Assembly: GCA_963712595.1 (NCBI GenBank)
Contig: CAVQIM010000001.1
Location: forward strand, 372,001-436,000
Direction: 5' to 3'
Source: VRUE01 sp963712595
GTDB lineage: Bacteria > Actinomycetota > Thermoleophilia > Solirubrobacterales > 70-9
DNA length: 64,000 bases
The notes under the pieces were generated by a model. It had not been told where the DNA came from and ran no database searches. It worked only from the letters and a program-made list of their open reading frames with translations. Numbering within the stretch: the first letter of the stretch is position 1; each line of letters starts with the position of its first letter. This document shows, piece after piece, positions 25,882-33,995 of the stretch. The translations under genes and the position numbers were made by a program.

Positions 25882-26688
25882 TCAGGGCAGATGGTGCTCG
25901 CGGGTGCCTTCGTCGAGACCGGTCAGCTCGCGCGCCTTCGCCTCCGGATCGGCGGCGCTCATCAGCGCCGAGCCGATCAGCACCGCGTCGACTCCAACCC
26001 GTTCGAGCTCCTCCAACTCGGCGCGGGAGGAGATGCCGCTCTCGGCGACGACCGTCTTCCCCGCCGGAACGTCGGGCATCAGCTCGTAGGTGGTGGAGAC
26101 GTCGACGCCGCCCGAGTCGAGGTCGCGGTTGTTGATCCCGATCACCTCGGCGTCGAGCTCCAGCGCCCGCTGCAGCTCCTCGCCGTCGTGGACCTCGACC
26201 AGGCAGTCGAGGTCGAGCCCGCGCGCCTCCCCGTACATCGCCCCCAGCTCGCGATCGTCGAGCGCCCTGGCGATCAGCAGGATCGCGTCGGCGCCGTTCA
26301 CCGCCGCCTCGTAGAGCTGGTAGGGATCGACGATGAAGTCCTTGCGCAGGATCGGCAAGTCGCAGGCGGCGCGGGCCGAGCGCAGGTCCTCGAGCGAGCC
26401 ACCGAAGTGGCGCTCGTCGGTCAGCACGGAGAGCGCTGCCGCGCCGCCGCGCTCGTAGGCACCCACCTGCTCCACCACCGATGCCGAGCCGGAGATCTCG
26501 CCGGCGCTCGGCGAGCGCCGCTTGAACTCGGCGATCAGAGAAAGCCCAGGGCGCACGAGCGCCTCGCGGAAGGGACGGTCCTCGCCGCGGGCGGACAGGC
26601 GCGACTCGAGGTCCGCCTGCGGGACCTGCCCGCGACGCTCCTCCACCCCTTCCCTCGCCACCGAGATCAGCTGCTCGATCATTGCCAC
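25882..26688 (-). CDS. trpC: Indole-3-glycerol phosphate synthase
   Basis: TrpC closes the indole ring by decarboxylative cyclisation of carboxyphenylamino-deoxyribulose phosphate. The 268-residue TIM barrel has the catalytic lysine in LIAEFKRRSPS, a second lysine in LPILRKDFIVD, Glu in CLVEVHD, INNRDL, and AESGIS before the phosphate site LIGSALM. The start is GTG 26688, or ATG 26682 two codons later. It lies 14 bp after trpD. Confidence 0.96.
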   Translation of the reverse strand: MAMIEQLISVAREGVEERRGQVPQADLESRLSARGEDRPFREALVRPGLSLIAEFKRRSPSAGEISGSASVVEQVGAYERGGAAALSVLTDERHFGGSLEDLRSARAACDLPILRKDFIVDPYQLYEAAVNGADAILLIARALDDRELGAMYGEARGLDLDCLVEVHDGEELQRALELDAEVIGINNRDLDSGGVDVSTTYELMPDVPAGKTVVAESGISSRAELEELERVGVDAVLIGSALMSAADPEAKARELTGLDEGTREHHLP

Positions 26689-26702
26689 TTGACTGGCGAA
26701 GC

Positions 26703-27746
26703 CTAGACGGCGGGAGCCGCCGTCGCTGCAACGAGGCGGTCGAGCAGCTCACTCGCCGCGCCCGAGTCGACCGTGGCCGCGGCCTTCTCGACCCCAGCGC
26801 CGAGGCTCTCGGCGGCGGCACCGAGGTAGATCGCGGCGCCGGCGTTGAGCAGAACGAGGTCGCGCCGCGGGCCCGGCTCGCCCGCGAGCACGGCGCGCGA
26901 GATCGCGGCGTTCTCCTCCGGGGTGCCACCCGCCACCTGCTCCAGCTCGGCCATCGCGAAGCCGAAGTCGCCGGGCTCGACGTAGTGCTCCGCGGTGCCG
27001 CCGTCCTTGACCTCGATCACCCTCGTGCGCGCCGCGATCGAGATCTCGTCGACCCCGTCCTCGGCCGAGACGACCATCGCCCGCTCACAGCCGAGGCCGA
27101 CCAGCGCCTCGGCGATCGTCTCCTGGTAGTGACGGTCGGAGACGCCGAGCAGCTGGCGCGGCGCCCCGGCGGGGTTGGTCAGCGGGCCGAGGAAGTTGAA
27201 GATCGTGCGCACGCCGAGCTGCTTGCGCACCGGAACGACATGGGCCATCGCCTTGTGGTGGCGCGGCGCGAACATGAAGCCGAAGCCGATCTCGTCGATG
27301 CAGCGGCCGACCTCGGCCGGATCGAGCTCGATGTTGACGCCGAGCGCATCGAGCAGCTCGGCAGCACCGCACTTGCTGGTGTAGGAGCGGTTGCCGTGCT
27401 TGGCGACCGCGCAGCCAGCCGCTGCGGCGACCAGCGCCGCCGTGGTCGAGACGTTGAAGGTCGAGGGGCCGCCGCCGGTGCCGGCGGTGTCGACCAGGTC
27501 GGTGCGCTCGGTCGCGACCGGCGTGGCCAGCGAGCGCATCGTACGGGCGAGGCCGACCAGCTCGGGCACCGTCTCCCCCTTGGCGCGCAGTGCAATCAGG
27601 AAGGCGCCGGTCTGCACCTCGCTCGCGCGCCCCTCCATGATCTCCGCCAGCACCGCAGCGGCATGGTCGGCGGTCAGGTGATCGCCAGCACAGACCGCGT
27701 CGATGGCCCGCGTAACTACCTCGTTCGGCCCAACACTCACCCCCAC
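26703..27746 (-). CDS. trpD: Anthranilate phosphoribosyltransferase
   Basis: TrpD transfers phosphoribose from PRPP to anthranilate. The 347-residue protein has the PRPP-binding DLVDTAGTGGGPSTFNVST motif, KHGNRSYTSKCGAAELLDALG for anthranilate binding, and a metal-binding acidic segment (EDGVDEISI). The start is GTG 27746, with another GTG two codons later. Palindrome B2 occupies the gap to trpG, so trpG and trpD are not tightly coupled. Confidence 0.95.
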   Translation of the reverse strand: MGVSVGPNEVVTRAIDAVCAGDHLTADHAAAVLAEIMEGRASEVQTGAFLIALRAKGETVPELVGLARTMRSLATPVATERTDLVDTAGTGGGPSTFNVSTTAALVAAAAGCAVAKHGNRSYTSKCGAAELLDALGVNIELDPAEVGRCIDEIGFGFMFAPRHHKAMAHVVPVRKQLGVRTIFNFLGPLTNPAGAPRQLLGVSDRHYQETIAEALVGLGCERAMVVSAEDGVDEISIAARTRVIEVKDGGTAEHYVEPGDFGFAMAELEQVAGGTPEENAAISRAVLAGEPGPRRDLVLLNAGAAIYLGAAAESLGAGVEKAAATVDSGAASELLDRLVAATAAPAV

Positions 27747-27752
27747 ACCCCG

Positions 27753-27799
27753 TTCCGGTGCGCTTTATGTGGTCTATTCCCGTAAAAGGCGCACCGGAA
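27753..27799. repeat. Palindromic element, family B copy 2
   Basis: Arms TTCCGGTGCGCTTT (27753-27766) and AAAAGGCGCACCGGAA (27784-27799) are identical to those of copy B1, with ATGTGG following the left arm in both. It begins 2 nt after the trpG TGA, the same spacing as in B1 after an unrelated gene, and ends 6 bp before the trpD start. On the transcript the shared sequence even includes the ATGA around the stop codon. Confidence 0.8.
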
Positions 27800-27801
27800 G
27801 C

Positions 27802-28368
27802 TCATGGCGAGGCCTTCAGGAAGTTGGCTAGGAGGTGCTTGCCTTGGGGGGTGAGGACGGACTCGGGGTGGAACTGGACGCCCTCGGCGGGGAGCTCGCG
27901 GTGGCGCGCGCCCATCACTACGTCGCCGAGGCTGGCGCTCAGTTCGAGCTCGCCGGGGAGGTCGGGGTCGGCCACCAGCGAGTGGTAGCGGCCGGCGACG
28001 AGCGGGCTCGGCAGGCCGGCGAAGACGGTGCGGCCGTCGTGCTCGACCTCGGCGTCCTTGCCGTGCACCGGCTCGCCCTGGACGGTGCGACCGCCGAAGG
28101 CCTCGACCAGCGCCTGGTGCCCCAGGCAGACGCCGAGCACCGGCGTGCCCGCTTCGGCGAAGCGGCGAATCGCCTCCGCCGAGATCCCCGCCTCCGCCGG
28201 GGTGCAGGGCCCGGGCGAGACCACGAGCCGCTCGGCGCCCCGCTCGAGCAACTCGTCGACGGTCGCTTTGTCGTTGCGCACGACCTCGATCTCCGCCCCG
28301 AGCTCGCCCAGGTACTGGACCAGGTTGTAGGTGAAGGAGTCGTAGTTGTCGATCACGAGGACGCGCAT
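27802..28368 (-). CDS. trpG: Anthranilate synthase glutamine amidotransferase subunit
   Basis: TrpG hydrolyses glutamine to feed ammonia to TrpE; homologues may also serve PabB. I start it at ATG 28368 (MRVLVIDNYDSFTYN), giving 188 residues; the frame stays open further upstream only antisense to trpE. The class I amidotransferase triad is clear: Cys in LGVCLGHQA, and His and Glu in VQFHPES. The oxyanion PGPCTPAEAG motif is intact. It starts 2 bp after the trpE stop. Confidence 0.96.
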   Translation of the reverse strand: MRVLVIDNYDSFTYNLVQYLGELGAEIEVVRNDKATVDELLERGAERLVVSPGPCTPAEAGISAEAIRRFAEAGTPVLGVCLGHQALVEAFGGRTVQGEPVHGKDAEVEHDGRTVFAGLPSPLVAGRYHSLVADPDLPGELELSASLGDVVMGARHRELPAEGVQFHPESVLTPQGKHLLANFLKASP

Positions 28369-28370
28369 CG

Positions 28371-29879
28371 CTATGCCCAATCCGGTTGCTCGCAGGCTAG
28401 CTCGACCGCGCGGAAGACCGCCTTGGCCTTGTTGACCGACTCGTTGTACTCGTAGGCGGGCTTGGCGTCGGCGACGGTGCCGCCGCCGGCCTGCACGTGG
28501 ACCTGGCCGTCCTTGGCCACGACCGTGCGGATGTGGATCGCCGTATCGAGGTCGCCGTTCCAGGAGAGGTAGCCGATCGCGCCGCCGTAGGAGCAGCGCT
28601 TGACCGGCTCCAGCTCGTCGATGATCTGCATCGCCCGCACCTTGGGGGCGCCGGAGAGAGTGCCAGCGGGCAGGGCCGAGCGCAGCACGTCCATCGCTCC
28701 CACGCCCTCGCGCAGGGTGCCCGAGACCTGGCTGACTATGTGCAGGACATGCGAGTAGGTCTCGACCACCATCAGCTCGTCGACCTTGACCGAGCCGTAC
28801 TCGCAGACCCGACCCAGGTCGTTGCGGCCGAGGTCGACCAGCATCACGTGCTCGGCGCGCTCCTTGGGGTCGTTGACGAGGCGCTCGGCGAGGCGGCGGT
28901 CCTCCTCCTCGTCGCCGCCGCGCGGGTAGGTGCCCGCGATCGGCCGCGTCTCCACCCGGTTGCCGGTGACTTTGACCAGCGGCTCGGGCGAGGCGCCGGC
29001 GATCTGGAAGTCGCCGAACTCGAGGAAGTACATGTAGGGAGAGGGGTTGACCGCGCGCAAGCCGCGGTAGACGGAGAAGGCCTCGACCGGGGCCGATGCC
29101 GAGAAGCGCTGCGAGGGCACGACCTGGAAGGCGTCGCCGGCGTGGACGTACTCGACGATCCGCTCGACCGCGGCTTCGAACTCCTCGCGCTCCATGTTCG
29201 AGGCAAAGCGGGGCGGCTCGGCAGCGGCGGACCGCTCGGGAGCGGGAACCGCGCCGCGCAGGCGCCGGCGGGCATCGGCGATCGCCGCGGCCGCGCGCTC
29301 GTAAGCGGCGTCGATGCCGCCCTCGTCGTCGGCGAAGGCGCAAGCCATGATCGTCAGCTCGTGGCGCAGGTGATCGAAGACGAGCAGCAAGTCGGTGACC
29401 ATCAGCGCCATGTCGGGGAGGCCGAGCGGGTCGGGGTTGGGCTCGCCCAGCGGCTCGACCGTGCGCACCAGGTCGTAGCCGAAGAAGCCGACGGCGCCGC
29501 CGCTGAACGGTGGCAGGCCCTCCACGGGGGCGAGGCGGAAGCCGGCGAGGTGCTCGGCGACGGCGGCGTAGGGATCGGGTGCCGCTCGCTCCTCGCCATC
29601 GCTGTCGGCGAGCACCCCGTCGCTCCAGCGCAACACCGAGCGGGGGCGGAAGCCGACGAAGGAGTAACGCCCGACCTGGCCCTGCTCGGCGGACTCGAGC
29701 AGGAAGCACGGCGCCCCCTCGGGCTCGCCGGCGCGCAGCTTGAGGAAGGCGGAGACAGGCGTCTCGCAGTCGTCGAGCAGGCGGGCGCAGATCGGCACGA
29801 CGTTGCCCTGCTCGGCCAGGGCGCGCGCCTCCTCCAGGCTCGGCTCGAGGTGCAGCTCGGACTCAGCCGCGACGGCCAT
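28371..29879 (-). CDS. trpE: Anthranilate synthase component I
   Basis: TrpE makes anthranilate from chorismate and ammonia, the committed step to tryptophan. I start it at ATG 29879, giving 502 residues. The feedback motif LLESAE is present near residue 60, so tryptophan inhibition is expected. The chorismate-binding core has RPIAGTYPRG, EHVMLVDLGRNDLGRV, the PAGTLSGAPKVRAM segment and QAGGGTVADAKP. It overlaps the 3' end of hisIE by 17 bp. No attenuator-like leader peptide is visible upstream. Confidence 0.96.
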   Translation of the reverse strand: MAVAAESELHLEPSLEEARALAEQGNVVPICARLLDDCETPVSAFLKLRAGEPEGAPCFLLESAEQGQVGRYSFVGFRPRSVLRWSDGVLADSDGEERAAPDPYAAVAEHLAGFRLAPVEGLPPFSGGAVGFFGYDLVRTVEPLGEPNPDPLGLPDMALMVTDLLLVFDHLRHELTIMACAFADDEGGIDAAYERAAAAIADARRRLRGAVPAPERSAAAEPPRFASNMEREEFEAAVERIVEYVHAGDAFQVVPSQRFSASAPVEAFSVYRGLRAVNPSPYMYFLEFGDFQIAGASPEPLVKVTGNRVETRPIAGTYPRGGDEEEDRRLAERLVNDPKERAEHVMLVDLGRNDLGRVCEYGSVKVDELMVVETYSHVLHIVSQVSGTLREGVGAMDVLRSALPAGTLSGAPKVRAMQIIDELEPVKRCSYGGAIGYLSWNGDLDTAIHIRTVVAKDGQVHVQAGGGTVADAKPAYEYNESVNKAKAVFRAVELACEQPDWA

Positions 29880-30477
29880 TGAGCACTTCCATCGCCGCGG
29901 ATTGGGGGACCTCGCGCGAGGCGAGCAGGACGGCGAGGTGGTAGAGCAGGTCGGCGGCCTCTTCGGCAACGCGCTCGTCGGTCTCCTCGCGCGCCGCCCG
30001 CACTACCTCCTCCGCCTCCTCCTCGACCTTTTCGCCAGCCAGCTGCGGATCGTCGAACAGCCTCACCGTGTAGCTGCCCTCGGGCCGCTCGGCGGCACGG
30101 CTGCGCAGCGTGCGCTCGAGCGTCGCCAGGGCCTCGTGCACGACCGGCGACGGCACGCCGTCGCCATCGAGGTCGCGGTAGAAGCAGCTGCGCTTGCCGG
30201 TGTGGCAGGCGGGCCCGGTCGGCTCGACCAGGGCGACGATCGCATCGCCGTCGCAGTCATAACGCAGCTGCCGCAGCTTCAGCACGTTCCCGGACGTTTC
30301 ACCCTTGCGCCAGATCTCCTCGCGCGAGCGGCTGTAGAAGTGCAGCTCCCCCGTCTCGGCCGTCAGCCGCAATGACTCCGCATTGGCGTAGGCCAGCGTC
30401 AGCACCTCACCCGTTGCGTGATCCTGCGCCACAACCGGCACCAGCCCTCGCTCGTCGAATTTCACCTGCTCGAACAC
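29863..30477 (-). CDS. hisI: Bifunctional phosphoribosyl-AMP cyclohydrolase / phosphoribosyl-ATP pyrophosphatase
   Basis: This protein carries out steps 2 and 3 of histidine synthesis. The 204-residue fusion starts at GTG 30477. The HisI half (1-105) has the metal-binding DCDGDAI aspartates and the cysteines of ACHTGKRSCFY. The HisE half (about 115-204) has EKVEEEAEEVVRA and EEAADLLYHLAVLL, the MazG-like metal site. It overlaps trpE by 17 bp, so one histidine gene is translationally tied to the tryptophan genes; both pathways draw on PRPP. Only 15 bp separate its start from repeat C1. Confidence 0.95.
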   Translation of the reverse strand: MFEQVKFDERGLVPVVAQDHATGEVLTLAYANAESLRLTAETGELHFYSRSREEIWRKGETSGNVLKLRQLRYDCDGDAIVALVEPTGPACHTGKRSCFYRDLDGDGVPSPVVHEALATLERTLRSRAAERPEGSYTVRLFDDPQLAGEKVEEEAEEVVRAAREETDERVAEEAADLLYHLAVLLASREVPQSAAMEVLNGRRG

Positions 30478-30492
30478 CTGCCAATCGTATGC

Positions 30493-30585
30493 GAGGCGAT
30501 GGGGATGCCCTCGAACGGGCGGATACTCAAAGCGCCGAGCTAATTAGCTCGGCGCTTGTCCGGGCGGAGACATCCCCATCGCCTC
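30493..30585. repeat. Palindromic element, family C copy 2 (C1)
   Basis: Outer arms GAGGCGATGGGGATG (30493-30507) and CATCCCCATCGCCTC (30571-30585) are perfect. The core is GGCGGATACTCAAA, the inner stem AGCGCCGAGCT-AATT-AGCTCGGCGCT, then TTGTC-c-GGGCG. Compared with copy C2 at 19509-19601, both stems have changed on both sides while the words between them are conserved. The element overlaps two bases of the era stop codon and leaves 15 bp before the hisIE start, so any trp-cluster promoter must lie within or before it. Confidence 0.88.
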
Positions 30586-31477
30586 ACTCGATCCCCAACC
30601 GATCGAGCAGATCCTCATCTCGGCGCCAGTGGCTGCGCACGCGAACCTTGAGGTCCAGGTGGACCTTCGCGCCCAGCTCGGCTTCGAGCGAACGGCGGGC
30701 GCCGCTGCCGATCTCCCCCACCTTGGCGCCGCCCTTGCCGATCAGGATGCGCTTCTGCGACTCGGTCTCGGCCCAGACCTCGGCACTGACCGTGACCAGC
30801 CCGTCCTCGCGCGCCTCGACCTCTTTGACCGCGACCTCGACCGAGTGCGGAATCTCGTCGCGGGTGCGATTGAGCACCTGCTCGCGGATCAGCTCGGCCA
30901 GCAGCAGCTCGCTCGACTGGTCGCTGTGGTCCTCAGGCGGGTAGAGGTACGGGCCCTCGGGCATCAGCTCGGCCATGCGCTCGACCAGAGCCGCCACGCC
31001 CTCACCGCTGCGGGCGCTGATCGGGAAGACCTCGTCGACGCCGCTCAAGTCCGCGGCCTCGGACAGCACCGGGACGAGCTCGTTAGGCCCCAGCCGGTCG
31101 ACCTTGTTGACGGCGCAGATCGTCGGCAGCTTGGTGCCGGCCCCGAGCAGAGCGCGGGCGATGAAACGGTCGCCGGGGCCGACACCCTCCTCGCCGTTGA
31201 TCACGATCAGGGCGAGGTCGGAGTCGGCGAGCTCGCGCTCGACCCGCTTCTGCATCCGCTCGGTGAGCACGTCGCGGGGGCGCTGCACCCCCGGCAGGTC
31301 GACGAGGACGAGCTGGCGACCGCCCTCGACCTCGGTGTGGATGCCGCGGATCGCCCGCCGGGTCGTCTGCGGCCGCATCGAGACGATCGCCACGCGGCTG
31401 CCGACGATCTGGTTGACCAGGGTCGACTTGCCGACGTTGGGCCGGCCGGCGAGCCCGACGAAGCCGGAGCGGGTCAC
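30584..31477 (-). CDS. era: GTPase Era
   Basis: Era binds the 3' end of 16S rRNA and times 30S maturation. The 297-residue protein starts at GTG 31477. G motifs: GRPNVGKST (11-19), DLPG, NKVD. The C-terminal KH domain has a degenerate GKGGAKVGEIGSGARR loop and ends normally. It overlaps ybeY by 4 bp. era-ybeY-phoH is a widely conserved ribosome-maturation cluster. Confidence 0.97.
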   Translation of the reverse strand: MTRSGFVGLAGRPNVGKSTLVNQIVGSRVAIVSMRPQTTRRAIRGIHTEVEGGRQLVLVDLPGVQRPRDVLTERMQKRVERELADSDLALIVINGEEGVGPGDRFIARALLGAGTKLPTICAVNKVDRLGPNELVPVLSEAADLSGVDEVFPISARSGEGVAALVERMAELMPEGPYLYPPEDHSDQSSELLLAELIREQVLNRTRDEIPHSVEVAVKEVEAREDGLVTVSAEVWAETESQKRILIGKGGAKVGEIGSGARRSLEAELGAKVHLDLKVRVRSHWRRDEDLLDRLGIE

Positions 31478-31839
31478 GCCAGGCCCTCCAGCACGCGGGC
31501 CTGGAGCGCCAGCATCTCGCCGTCGTCGCTCTCGTGGTCATAGCCGCAGAGGTGAAGGACGCCGTGGACTGCGGCCTCGGTGACGTCGGAGCAGTGCTCG
31601 GGGCAGATCGCAACGTCGCCGAGCTCGCGCGGGCCGGGGGCCGGGCCGACGCCGTCGATTGGAAAGGCGAGCACGTCGGTGGGCAGGTCCTTGCCACGGT
31701 GCTCGCGGTTGAGCTCGCGGATGCGCGCCGCATCGACCAGCTCGACCGCGAGATGGCCGTCGCCCACCTCCACGGCGGCAAGCGCAGCGGCCACCGGCTC
31801 GCGCAGCTCCGCCGGCACGTCAGAGAGGTCCAGGCTCAA
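31474..31839 (-). CDS. ybeY: Endoribonuclease YbeY (rRNA maturation)
   Basis: YbeY is a zinc metallo-endoribonuclease needed for 16S rRNA 3' processing and ribosome quality control. The 121-residue protein is short for the family (about 150) but complete in the catalytic part: the three zinc histidines lie in HGVLHLCGYDHE, preceded by LNREHRGKDLPTDVLAFP. It starts at TTG 31839 overlapping the phoH stop by 4 bp, so it is translated by coupling. Confidence 0.93.
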   Translation of the reverse strand: MSLDLSDVPAELREPVAAALAAVEVGDGHLAVELVDAARIRELNREHRGKDLPTDVLAFPIDGVGPAPGPRELGDVAICPEHCSDVTEAAVHGVLHLCGYDHESDDGEMLALQARVLEGLA

Positions 31840-32822
31840 GAGCCCGGCGTCGGCCCGTGTTCGGCCCGCGCCGCGCGCTCGCCGTGCTCGTCATAGGCGG
31901 CGACGATGCGCTGGACCAGCTTGTGGCGGACGACGTCCTCACGGCCGAAGTTGATGAAGTCGATGTCCTTGACCGAGTCGAGGATGTCGCGAACGACGAC
32001 CAGGCCGGAGCGCTGGTCGGTCGGCAGGTCGATCTGGGTGACGTCGCCGGTGACGACCATGCGCGAGTTGAAGCCGAGCCGGGTGAGGAACATCTTCATC
32101 TGCTCGGGGCTCGTGTTCTGCGCCTCGTCGAGGATGACGAAGGAGTCGTTGAGGGTGCGGCCGCGCATGAAGGCGAGCGGCGCCACCTCGATCACGCCGC
32201 GCTCGAAGTAGCCGTTGACCCGATCGGGGTCGAGCATGTCGAAGAGGGCGTCGAAGAGCGGGCGCAGGTAGGGGTCGACCTTGGCCTGGATGTCGCCGGG
32301 CAGGAAACCCAGCCGCTCGCCGGCCTCGACTGCCGGCCGGGTGAGGATCACCCGCTGCACCTGGCGCTCGGCCAGCGCCGCGGCCGCCATCGCGACGGCG
32401 AGAAAGGTCTTGCCGGTACCGGCCGGGCCGATGCCGAAGGTGATCGTGTGGTTGCGGATCGAGTCGACATAGCGCTTCTGATTGAGGGTCTTCGGCGCCA
32501 CCTTGGTGTTGCGGTGGCGCCAGACGACGTCCTCGAGGATCTCGGCCGGGCTCTCCTGGGCGTCGAGCGCGCCGGTGACCGCTTCGATCGTCCCCGGCGC
32601 CACCTCGTGCCCCTGCTCGATCAGCTCGACCAGCTCGTCGACCACGGTGGCAGCCGTTTGCACGTCGTCGGACTCGCCGTCGAGGGTGAGCACGTTGCCG
32701 CGCAGGTGCAGCTCGCAGCCGATGTGCCCCCGCAGAGCCCGAAGAACCGCGTCCTCGGAGCCCGCCAGTTCGGCGGCCACGCTGTTGTCGAGCGTCAGCT
32801 GCCTACGCGCCAAGCCGCTCAC
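31836..32822 (-). CDS. phoH: PhoH-family ATPase (YbeZ)
   Basis: PhoH/YbeZ is an RNA-associated NTPase that partners YbeY. I start it at GTG 32822, giving 328 residues, because the upstream in-frame ATG lies well inside yqeY. An N-terminal KH-like region (SDDVQTAATVVDELVELI) precedes the ATPase core: Walker A GPAGTGKT, Walker B FVILDEAQN, and the sensor MVVTGDVTQIDLP. It overlaps the 3' end of yqeY by 20 bp and ybeY by 4 bp. Confidence 0.94.
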   Translation of the reverse strand: MSGLARRQLTLDNSVAAELAGSEDAVLRALRGHIGCELHLRGNVLTLDGESDDVQTAATVVDELVELIEQGHEVAPGTIEAVTGALDAQESPAEILEDVVWRHRNTKVAPKTLNQKRYVDSIRNHTITFGIGPAGTGKTFLAVAMAAAALAERQVQRVILTRPAVEAGERLGFLPGDIQAKVDPYLRPLFDALFDMLDPDRVNGYFERGVIEVAPLAFMRGRTLNDSFVILDEAQNTSPEQMKMFLTRLGFNSRMVVTGDVTQIDLPTDQRSGLVVVRDILDSVKDIDFINFGREDVVRHKLVQRIVAAYDEHGERAARAEHGPTPGS

Positions 32823-33234
32823 GCACCGCCGCGCTGACCCGCTTGCCATCGGCACGTCCGCCGAGCTTCGGCATCAGCGCCGACATCACCTGGCCCATCT
32901 GCTTCTGTTCGCTCGCCCCGGTCTCCGCGACCGCGGCCTCGACCAGCTCGGCCAGCTCCTCGTCGGAGAGCTGCTGGGGCAGATAGGCCCCGATCAGCTC
33001 CGCCTCGGAATGCTCCGCCGCCGCCTGCTCGGTGCGACCGGCATCCCCGAAGGCCTCGGCCGCCTCCAGCCGCTTCTTGCGCTCGCGCTGCAGGACCGCG
33101 ACCTCGTCGCCCTTACCGAGCTTCGCGTCCTGCTGCAGCGAGTCGACGACCATCCGCAGGGCAGCCGCGCGCTCGCGGTCACCCGCCTTCATCGCAACCC
33201 GCACGTCGCCCTGAACCTGCTCGAGAACGCTCAT
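32803..33234 (-). CDS. yqeY: GatB/YqeY domain protein
   Basis: A 143-residue YqeY-family protein starting at ATG 33234. It has the helical GatB/Yqey domain: QVQGDVRVAMKAGDRERAAALRM, IGAYLPQQLSDEEL, and GQVMSALMPKLGGRADGKRVS. It is related to the tRNA-binding tail of the GatB amidotransferase; the true substrate is unknown. It sits immediately upstream of phoH, overlapping it, and 5 bp after the toxin gene on the same strand, a common order in actinobacteria apart from the toxin pair. Confidence 0.93.
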   Translation of the reverse strand: MSVLEQVQGDVRVAMKAGDRERAAALRMVVDSLQQDAKLGKGDEVAVLQRERKKRLEAAEAFGDAGRTEQAAAEHSEAELIGAYLPQQLSDEELAELVEAAVAETGASEQKQMGQVMSALMPKLGGRADGKRVSAAVRERLGA

Positions 33235-33239
33235 CCGCT

Positions 33240-33644
33240 CTAAGGGTAATCGGCGGCGTCGGGCGCCACCGCCAGGCCCTTCGAGACGAGGTCGGCGATG
33301 TCGGTGCTGACCAGCGTCCAGTCGTAGCGTCGCGCCGCAGCAACGTAGGCAGCGTCGTAGGCGGTGAGCTTGTGCTCGCCCGCGATATCGAGCGCGGACT
33401 CGATCAGCAGCGGAGCGACCGCAACGACACCCTCCGCGCAACGCCCGACAATCAGGCGGCACAGATCAACCGCATCGCCATGGCGACCTAGAACTGCCCC
33501 AAGCCCATTCGCCACCTCGTAGAGGGTCAGATCCAAAGCCGCAACAGGCTTCGCCGGGTCAACCGCTAGCGCACGAGCCGCATCGAAGTAGCGATTGCCA
33601 CGGTTCTTCGCGGCAATCCAGACACTCGCATCGAGCAGGAACAC
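33240..33644 (-). CDS. VapC-like PIN-domain toxin
   Basis: A 134-residue PIN ribonuclease. The four acidic metal ligands are visible: D5 (FLLDASVW), E43 (LYEVANGL), D97 (LTAYDAAY) and D115 (VSTDIADL). VapC toxins cut tRNA or rRNA when released from the antitoxin. It starts at GTG 33644, 2 bp after the antitoxin stop, and ends 5 bp before yqeY, so the pair is wedged into the start of the yqeY-phoH-ybeY-era cluster. Confidence 0.9.
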   Translation of the reverse strand: MFLLDASVWIAAKNRGNRYFDAARALAVDPAKPVAALDLTLYEVANGLGAVLGRHGDAVDLCRLIVGRCAEGVVAVAPLLIESALDIAGEHKLTAYDAAYVAAARRYDWTLVSTDIADLVSKGLAVAPDAADYP

Positions 33645-33646
33645 GT

Positions 33647-33874
33647 CTAGTGCGATTCGCGGTCTTCGCGGATCAGTGTCGCAGCATCGACACCGAGGTC
33701 AACGGGTGGCCCGAGAAGGGCTTCGAACTCCTTGCGGCGCCTGGCTTCCTCCACCGTGAGCTCGCGTTCCACCAAGCTTCGCAGGAAGCCGCTGCGCGTC
33801 TCACGATTTGCTCGCGCCCGGGCATCGAGGCGCTCAAGCAAATCGTCGGGCATCGAGATCATCACCTTTGCCAC
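33647..33874 (-). CDS. Ribbon-helix-helix antitoxin of the VapBC-like pair
   Basis: I start this at GTG 33874 (VAKVMISMPDDLLERLDARA), giving 75 residues. Residues 1-45 are a CopG/RHH DNA-binding fold, with the beta strand AKVMISMP and two helices, DLLERLDARARAN and SGFLRSLVEREL. The C-terminal 30 residues (REL to RESH) would wrap the toxin. The frame remains open 26 codons upstream, but the GTG is preceded by a good -10 box at the right distance for a leaderless mRNA, and the RHH fold starts there. Confidence 0.82.
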   Translation of the reverse strand: MAKVMISMPDDLLERLDARARANRETRSGFLRSLVERELTVEEARRRKEFEALLGPPVDLGVDAATLIREDRESH

Positions 33875-33880
33875 AGGGCG

Positions 33881-33886
33881 AGTATA
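33881..33886 (-). promoter_or_regulatory. Putative -10 box for a leaderless antitoxin-toxin mRNA
   Basis: On the minus strand the sequence reads TATACT, then 6 nt, then the GTG start at 33874, so transcription would begin at or next to the start codon. GTATATAC (33882-33889) is also a perfect palindrome and could be part of the RHH operator for autoregulation. No clear -35 hexamer was found; ACAATA lies at about 18 bp spacing. Confidence 0.5.
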
Positions 33887-33995
33887 TACGGTATTGCTGA
33901 GAGCTATTGTCGTCGTCATAACCAGCACCCACCCAGACCATGCCTCACGCATGGGTCACCTATGTGCCGACAGTGAGAATTCGGCCGCACGCAAC

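Noticed and set aside
28369..29709. Upstream extension of the trpG frame
   Set aside because: The extension is antisense-like Arg/Pro/Ala sequence inside trpE; conserved TrpG starts at 28368.
30478..30583. trp leader peptide or T-box before the trp cluster
   Set aside because: The 106-bp gap is almost entirely repeat C1; no Trp-rich short ORF or T-box motif was seen.
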